Shown: positions 57,361 through 64,000 of the stretch, one piece after another | Layout of the letters: each line of letters begins with the position of its first letter | Position numbering within the stretch: position 1 is the first letter of the stretch | Origin: Elephas maximus indicus | Taxonomy: Eukaryota; Chordata; Mammalia; Proboscidea; Elephantidae | NCBI RefSeq assembly: GCF_024166365.1 | Contig: NC_064825.1 | Coordinates: forward strand, 106,158,480-106,222,479 | Direction: 5' to 3' | Length of the DNA: 64,000 nucleotides | Notes under the pieces: model-generated | What the model saw: only the letters and a program-made list of their open reading frames with translations | Database searches by the model: none | Told to the model about the DNA's origin: nothing | Made by a program: the position numbers and the translations under genes

Positions 57361-58334
57361 ATGCTGGAGAATAATTATACCAGGCCAACTGAGTTCATTT
57401 TTGTTGGATTCACAGATTATCTACCTCTCGGAGTCACACTATTCCTGGTATTTTTCATGCTGTATGTGTTAATTATGGTAGGAAATATGGGCTTGATAAT
57501 CTTAGTTAATGTCAGTTCAAGCCTTCAAACCCCCATGTATTATTTCCTGAGCAATTTATCTTTCTTAGACATCAGGTATTCTACAGCAGTTGCTCCTAAA
57601 ATGCTGGTAAATTTCTTAGCATCTAGGAAGAGCATCTCTACCTATGGCTGTGCACTACAAATGTTTTTCTTTGCTTGTTTTGCTGATACTGAGTGCCTCA
57701 TCCTGACAGCAAAGGCATATGACCACTATGCAGCCATCTGCAACCCATTACTCTATTCTACACTTACGACTAGGAAAATCTGCATCTGTTTCGTTGCGTT
57801 GGCCTACTTCAGTGGAAGTATGACTTCACTGGTGCATGTGTGCCTCACATTCAGGCTGCCATTTTGTGGCTCCAATGTTGTCAACCATTTTTTTTGTGTG
57901 ATATTCCCCCTCTCCTGGCTTTGTCATGTGCAGATACCAGTATCATTGAGCTTCTGCTCTTTGCCTTGTGTGGCTTCATCCAGACCAGCACTTTTGTGGT
58001 CATATTTATCTCTTACTTCTGTATCCTTATTACTGTTTTGAGCATCAAGTCCTCAGGAGGCAGAACCAAAACATTTTCTACCTGTGCTTCCCATCTCATA
58101 GCTGTCACCTTATTCTATGGGACACTCTTGTTTATGTACTTACGTCCTACCCCCAGCTCTTCTCTAGACACTGATAAGGTAGTTGCAGTGTTTTATACAG
58201 TTGTCTTTCCCATGTTTAACCCCATAATCTATAGCTACAGAAACAAAGATGTGAAGAATGCTCTCAAAAAAACTGTTGGAAGGGTACTGGACATTCAAAT
58301 TAATGGAAATAAAAATAAAACATATTTCATTTGA
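57361..58334 (+). pseudogene. OR5AS1P-like: Olfactory receptor pseudogene, OR5AS1-like
   Basis: Class II odorant receptor, ~323 codons if the frame is followed across one break. The start chosen is the ATG at 57361 (MLENNYT), which has the normal distance to GN in TM1; the upstream ATG at 57316 would add 15 residues not typical of ORs. Motifs: NYT glycosylation site (5-7), [11 protein letters not shown], Cys97, [17 protein letters not shown], then NHFFC. Directly after Cys179 (57895-57897) an extra GT (tgtgtg) shifts the frame; the remainder in the next frame reads [24 protein letters not shown] and [15 protein letters not shown] to the stop at 58332-58334. The TM3 motif is [10 protein letters not shown] instead of [10 protein letters not shown], so the G-protein-contacting Arg122 is His. 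Two independent kinds of damage make loss of function likely. Confidence 0.9.
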
Positions 58335-58517
58335 GAATATTTGAGGACTAATATCCCCTCTAATCTCTCCATTTTCTACTACCCCATGCACAGCTTATGA
58401 TTCAACAATTTTAAATGTATCAGTATTTGCTAAAAAATAAAGAGAACTTTTCAACAACAATGTCTTCCAATTCTCTGTCTTTTCTTCCAGAAATATTCCC
58501 TTTCTAATGCTTCTACT

Positions 58518-58672
58518 GGAAACTCTGGTGGTGTAGTGGTTAAGTGCTATGACTGCTAACCAAGAGGTCGGCAGTTTGAATCCACCAGGACCTTCTTGGA
58601 AACTCTATCGGGCAATTCCGATGTCCTATAGGATCGCTACAAGTCAGAATTGACTCGGTGGCAGTGGGTTTG
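58518..58672 (+). mobile_element. AfroSINE-type SINE
   Basis: Full short-body copy, ggaaactctggtggtgtagt to actcggtggcagtgggttt, 185 bp downstream of the OR5AS1-like pseudogene. Confidence 0.93.
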
Positions 58673-58894
58673 TGTTCTTTTTTTTGTTTTTGGAATGCTT
58701 CTACTGTGTGAACTATTTCTGAATTTTACGATAGCTTAACTGTTCTCCAGTGAGTGTTCCTAAAATACTCTATGTATTTATTCATTAAATTATTTATCAT
58801 GCTGTATTGAAGATATTTGTTGACCTACTGTTAACCCGCCTACATTAGACGATCCTTGGCTGCTGGGAACATACATTATTGGTTTATTTTTGTA

Positions 58895-58940
58895 TGAGTT
58901 GGAATCGACTCCACAACAAAGGGTTGTTGTTGTTGTTATA
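58895..58940 (+). mobile_element. SINE/RTE tail fragment
   Basis: tgagttggaatcgactccac followed by a gttgttgttgttg-type stretch. Only the last ~45 bp of an element. Confidence 0.7.
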
Positions 58941-59007
58941 CAGCACCTGGTACATTTCATGTTCTTATTACATGTGTGTTTAATGGCTAGGTAGGTGAAT
59001 GATGGAT

Positions 59008-59036
59008 GGCTGAGTAGATGGATGGATGGATAGATC
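59008..59036 (+). repeat. (GGAT)n short tetranucleotide repeat
   Basis: gatggatggatggatagatc, about five units. Confidence 0.85.
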
Positions 59037-62000
59037 TATCAGTTTGTGTTTGGGAGAGTGAGTCTATATCCTGCATGTACATAGCATTTATCATCAGGGA
59101 AAGTTGATATTACCAATGACAGATGGCAGTTGGTGTCGGGAGAGGTGAAGTTCATTGGTTCTCAGGACATCAGATGGAAGATGTATAGCAATAAGCTCTT
59201 TAATATCAGATCATAGTGAAGTTTAGCTCTTTTTGGGCTAGATTTGTTGCTGCAAAAGTTTCCCTACTCTTCCATTCACAGTGAATATTTGTGAAAACCA
59301 TTAAGATTTTAAACTCTGTAAATTACTTATTATTTATACATATACTACTGAAACAGCCTTTGAAACAATATGTTTTAGAAAAGGTGAATAATTGCTCTGA
59401 TAATTTTCTCATGGAAATTGACAATGCAGACTAATTGAAGTGTAAGCAATTTTGTTCTTGTATAATTTTTAACATTAAGATATATATCTTCTGCGGCTAC
59501 TTTGGATTTTTCAGTGTCTGTTTACTTCTCGTTTTATCTTGGAAGAGTTGAAACAATACATTGCACGCATGTGAATGTATACTACTGCATATTTTGCAGT
59601 AACTATGAAATATAGAGATGGCTGTGAGATGGCTGTGTTAGTTGTACTGAATGTACCCAGTTGTCAATTTAACATAAAAATTTAGCCAAATAAATTTGCA
59701 AAGAAATATTGTCTTATTTGAGTGCCTCAATGTCCTATTTTGTAAATGGAAACAATAAGATATTACATACTGGATAGTATTGTTTTGAAAATCAAATAAA
59801 TTAATATACAGAAAACTACCAGTACATGCATGATTTGAGGATTAAATAAGGTAACAGATACAAATCTCCTAGAATATTTTCAAAAGCTCTTAGAACCATG
59901 TCTGGCACATTTTATCAGCATATAATGCTTATTTGTTCTTACCGCTATCATATTACTGCTGATTTTAAGACGATAGGATTTGATTTTCTGTGAGGTGCTA
60001 GGTAACCTGGCAGAGCTGGACATTATTATCCTTGGTCCTTTCGCTGTGGGCTTTTATGTCACTTGATTATAGAAGCACAAGTTCCTCTCCTGATGAAAAC
60101 TGAAATGGAATAAAACAGAAGTATGAAGTAGCAGAAGCTTGTCTGTATCACAATTTTGTCTCCTCAACATTTATCCCTTGGGAAGTAGTAGCATATTCAT
60201 GAAAATATATGATTAATCAGGGCAGGAACCTGATTTTCCTCTTCAGCCTTCGTGGTTAAGGGGACACCACCTTCTTCCCCATCTTAACCAGCGGCTTGAA
60301 AGTGCAGTCAATGAGGTGTGTGATGACATGTCGGAACTTGTGCCCTGAGTCATCACCTCAGCACTGATTATCAGTATTGATTGCCTTAACATGAAGCTGT
60401 AACTACTTCCCCTGTAGCTTTTCAGGAGGGCAGCCAGTAGGGAATCTACCTTGGTATGTTGATCATTACCCTCCATCTCCATCATTTCTTAGAAAAAGCT
60501 CATCTGTTTTGGCTTTTTATATTAACGAGTGTTACTTCACGTTTTACTAGTGGGTATATTGGCACAAAAATTACGTAGCCCACCGTTTGGCCTACACTGG
60601 TCATCTGCTTTTTGGAAAGGCATGCAATTACAGAAGTATTGGTAATGATTGATTATTTTGCTTGTGGGGCATGCTGTTTCTTGATTTTTCCGGAATTCAA
60701 ATAAAATCCTAATTTGTAGCCAACATCACAAATCACAATATAATTCTTTGGTCCTGAAATTGCATCTATCACCTGTTTTGTGACGTGATACCATGATGTT
60801 TGAGTTTTAGAAAAGACATTTTTTATTTTACAAAGGGGAATTTATTTTACCACAGTGAAAAGCTGAGGTATCTTCTGAACAATGATCAAGAGGACCTGCA
60901 GACTTATGGTTAGTTCTACTCTCAAGAGACCAGAAAGAATGTTAATAATCCAACCTGTGGACATCTAAGACACATCTATGCAATGAGCTCCAGTTTGTGT
61001 TCCCAAAAGAGAAGGAACTAAACATAAAACCCCTTTAAGAATCATGGAAACCGGGTTTCCTTCACTAGAAGCTCCGTGTACTCTCAACCTTGCTTAGCTG
61101 TGAGTACCTTTAATAAGTAGTCATGTAGGTTTATTTTTATAATTCTAACGTTTTCTCCTCTTTTCATACTAAAAAATCTGGTACCAGTTTTATAACCTTA
61201 GTATTATTCCCAAAGAGCTAGAAAATACAACTTCCTAACTTGTGGTTCGTTGATATCTCAATGGAGCTGTCCTCTTTTTATGGGGAAAGATAATATTTAC
61301 AAAATATCTATATCCACTATTTTCTGAGGTCTGTGATTTTTTTTTAATGAAATGTAATACTGGGTTTACACAGTGATTTAAAGTTACTTATACATTTATG
61401 GAAAATTTCTTAAAACATAATACCTGATAACTGCCATGTGTTTTAGCTATATTTTAAAGAAAATAATTTCTTTACAGTCTTATACAATACTAATCTTTGG
61501 CAATCATTTAGAGTCAATGTTGCTTTACAATTGCCATAATAAGGTATTAGGAATTATTTTCTACTTTTTTCAGGTTTGTTACTTCATTTTGTCTGTAACA
61601 AAATGGGAACTTGCAAATGGCACTTTATTCCTAGAGCCCAGGACATATTTTGTTATAGCAAGCTACTACTTCCTACTTCCTATGTCTAATGTGCCTGAGT
61701 TAAATAAACTTTACATTAACATATTTTCTTTAAATATCACTATCTAAGCCACACTTGTAGGTCTTTCAGTATGCCAGGGTTTTTGAAAGATTTTTTTGTG
61801 TGTGTGTGAAGTTTTATGGTGTTTTAGTATTCATTTTTTTTTGTTTCTTTAGTTCTATAAACCATTTTAAATTATAAACCATTCAGTGTATATTGTTTAA
61901 AAGTGCATCTATACAACTATGAATTTGTATCCTAATATATAAGATTTCACATAGTGTTTAATCAGTTACATATTTATTTGCATGTAATAATATGTTATAA

Positions 62001-62460
62001 CATAAGACAATTCATTAAATATATTTATATGTTATAATAAATTATTTTACAAATATTATGTCAGCAAAATCATATTTCATAGGCAAACCCCCACAAAACC
62101 ATACACCGAGGTAGGTAAGCTTTGGTTTTCAACTGGGCATAGTCCCATATGATGGAGAGAGAATAATTTTGATAAGCATTAACTCTTCTGATAGCCATTT
62201 GGCTGGGCTCCCTATTTCACTGCAATTAGAAATGTTTTCAACATTCTTATTTTCTCATCAATATCTTTATTTTCAACTGTGTTCTTGATCACTGGTGATT
62301 GAATATTTTCTAATATTCCTTTGGTGACATAAAAAAATAAATTACTAGGAGAAATTTTTTTTTTTTTTTAATCAAACACCCTTATTTGAACATGACCTTT
62401 CAAGATATTGATCTGAATGTTGGCATAATTTCATATGAGTATGTCACCAAAAAAAAAAAA
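59037..62460. other. Intergenic, mostly featureless
   Basis: No gene or young repeat supported. 59725-59950 (tttgtaaatggaaacaataa, gaggattaaataaggtaaca) resembles an ancient MIR-type SINE. 61750-62090 is very AT-rich. See 60238-60830 for a coding-like stretch. Confidence 0.45.
60238..60830 (-). other. Unrecognised coding-like stretch, possible processed pseudogene
   Basis: On the minus strand several adjacent frames give protein-like text: IDAISGPKNYIVICDVGY at about 60720-60775, MTSVGQTVGYVIFVPIYPL at about 60555-60610, then an 80-codon frame at 60243-60485. Local GC is higher than the flanks. I do not recognise a family, and frames shift between blocks, which suits a decayed retrocopy or ancient repeat. 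It may also be chance. Confidence 0.25.
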
Positions 62461-62461
62461 A

Positions 62462-62637
62462 AAAATCAAACCTATTGCCATTGAGTCGATTCTGACTCAT
62501 AGAAACCCTATAGGACAGAGGAGAACTGCTCCAATGGGTTTCCAAGGAGCGGCTTGTGGATTTGGACTGCAAATCTCTTTGGTTTGCAGCTGTAGCACTC
62601 TTTGGCTCTTAACCACTGCACCGCCAGGGCCCTAAGT
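62462..62637 (-). mobile_element. AfroSINE-type SINE
   Basis: Full short-body copy preceded by a poly(A)-rich run (62449-62467) and ending ctgcaccgccagggcc, with a small insertion (actctttggctctta) in the head. Confidence 0.92.
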
Positions 62638-63235
62638 ATGTCAGCAGGCTCTAAAATGTGTTTCCTAAGAGAATATGCACACTCATTAGTATTTTAAAGG
62701 AGACTTGTCTGGATGGCATCCCTGAGTGGTAACAAAAATCCTGCATTTAGTGACAAAATGAACCCGTTTTCTAGTTCAAGCTCTAACAGGACAGGAGCAA
62801 ATCATGCCTTGACCCTCGGTAGCACTTTTCTCTACTTATTGTTTTGTATTATGAGTTCCACAAACAAAAATAGTTGTTAGAAATATAAATGCAACTGACT
62901 GAAATCATGTGGAGTGCTTGAATTCATTAGAAAAATACTGCCCTTTGATTATAGTGCCAAAAATCCCCAGAAATTCAAGACATCTAAGAAAAATAGCGAC
63001 ATGGCAATTAGAAGTAATGAGATAGGATTTTCCAGAATTATTTTTTCTTAAAAAATATCTTTCCTTTCATTTTGCAGCCTCAAGTGCAATGAAATGTTTG
63101 ATAGGCCCTGAGGGTAGAAGGTGTGGCAAAAATGCCTGAGCTCCTGGACTTGGTTTGTTGCTGGAAAGCTGGACATACACTGGTGGCAAGTACTTGAGAG
63201 AAACTGGGTGAAATATAAGATTGAGTATATGGCAG
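62638..63235. other. Intergenic, no gene seen
   Basis: No recognisable coding or repeat content. Confidence 0.5.
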
Positions 63236-63237
63236 AG

Positions 63238-63440
63238 GAATCAAAAGCATGGCTTCTGGATCCAGACGGCCTGGGTTTGAATCTCAGCTCCTCTACTAAT
63301 ATCCATATGACATTGGTTAAGCTATTTAACCCCTCAGTGCTTCAATTTCCTTTGGTCTAAACTATATAACATAATAATACTTAATGCCATTATATTGTTT
63401 ATAAATAAAAATAACTGCACTCAATAAACATTAACTGTTA
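63238..63440 (+). mobile_element. MIR (ancient SINE)
   Basis: The MIR core is clear: cctgggtttgaatctcagct, cttggttaagctatttaa-type block (63310-63330), and cagtgcttcaatttccttt. It produces a meaningless 79-codon open frame at 63121-63360. Confidence 0.85.
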
Positions 63441-63446
63441 GTATCA

Positions 63447-63612
63447 GGAGCCCTGGTGGCATTGTGGTTAAGAGCTTGGCTGCTAAGCAAAAGTCTGGCA
63501 GTTCAAACCTACCAGGTTCTCCTTGGACACACTGTGCGGTAGTTCTACTCTGTCATATAGGGTCACCAGGACTTGTAATCGACTCCACAGCCACTGTTTG
63601 TTTGTTTGTTTT
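63447..63612 (+). mobile_element. AfroSINE-type SINE
   Basis: aggagccctggtggcattgt to gggtcaccaggacttgtaat, then a tttg-repeat tail. Confidence 0.92.
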
Positions 63613-63637
63613 AACTGTATTATCAAGCACTTTTCTG

Positions 63638-63800
63638 AGAACAGTTAACGTACTGAGCTACTAAACGAAAGGTTAGAGATTTGAGTTCATCCAGAGGCAC
63701 TTCAGAAAAAAGGCCTGGTGACCTACTTCTGAAAAATCAGCCACTGAGAACCCTGTGGAGCACAGTTACACTCTCCCACACAGGAGGTTACTGGTTATTT
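63638..63800 (+). mobile_element. SINE, second afrotherian subtype
   Basis: acgtactgagctactaaacg, gttagagatttgagttcatc, aaaggcctggtgacctactt and ccctgtggagcacagttac. Same subtype as 38995-39215. 63801-64000 to the window end shows nothing recognisable. Confidence 0.75.
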
Positions 63801-64000
63801 AGCGCTGCATTCCCCGTGCCCTCCAGCTATGACTTTTTTTAAATTGAAATAAAATATTTGCACTGCCAATCAAAAAAGGGTCAAAATAGAGTTTTCTGTA
63901 GTTTGTCATCTTAAATACTCATTAAGATACGTATTTCCTAATCTTTATTTAGATTTAAAAAATCTACTGTCTTCATTTATGACTTTAATTTATTCCTTGA

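Noticed and set aside
63121-63360. 79-codon open frame as a small gene
   Set aside because: Lies across an ancient MIR SINE and has no recognisable domain.

Overview
This is a mammalian, AT-rich, gene-poor stretch of an olfactory receptor (OR) cluster, most probably from an afrotherian and within that group an elephant-type (paenungulate) genome. The lineage call rests on mobile elements. There are over thirty copies or fragments of a tRNA-derived SINE whose 3' part reads 'gggtcgctatgagtcggaa' and then 'tcgactcgacggca' (AfroSINE type), together with many copies of a BovB-like RTE LINE that shares this 3' end. Species is inference; the element families are seen in the sequence.

Four OR loci are visible. 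An OR10AG1-like pseudogene (24476-25415, minus) is broken only by two one-base deletions. A short duplicate of its TM5-TM6 part lies at 27552-27742. An intact 318-codon OR5F1-like gene sits at 45289-46245 (minus) and is the only convincing intact host gene; it carries Tyr in place of an almost universal extracellular-loop Cys. An OR5AS1-like pseudogene (57361-58334, plus) has a 2-base duplication and a damaged DRY motif. Order and orientation (minus, minus, plus) match my knowledge of the OR10AG1-OR5F1-OR5AS1 run on human 11q12.1.

Layout: 1-12450 is copy A of a direct segmental duplication whose copy B is 28720-31880. Copy A has gained a 5'-truncated L1 (4321-10439, with target-site duplication), an RTE (10578-11922) that landed inside an older SINE, another SINE and an LTR-like block holding a ~295 bp TATC microsatellite; copy B preserves empty sites for the first three. 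12700-21450 is a nest of transposons: RTE, L1, an endogenous retrovirus remnant with gag, protease, RT and RNase H traces, then scrambled RTE pieces in both orientations. 21450-28700 holds MER2-like DNA transposons, an LTR-like element and the OR10AG1-like loci. 34349-37560 is a nearly full-length but dead RTE. 38000-64000 is mostly ordinary intergenic DNA with scattered SINEs, one L1 3' end and the OR5F1-like and OR5AS1-like loci.

No operon, CRISPR array, phage or novel enzymatic system is present. The most informative content is evolutionary: a datable duplication with empty sites, in-window evidence that SINEs and an RTE LINE share ends, including a SINE built from a tRNA-like head plus both RTE ends, and an OR gene lacking a structural cysteine.
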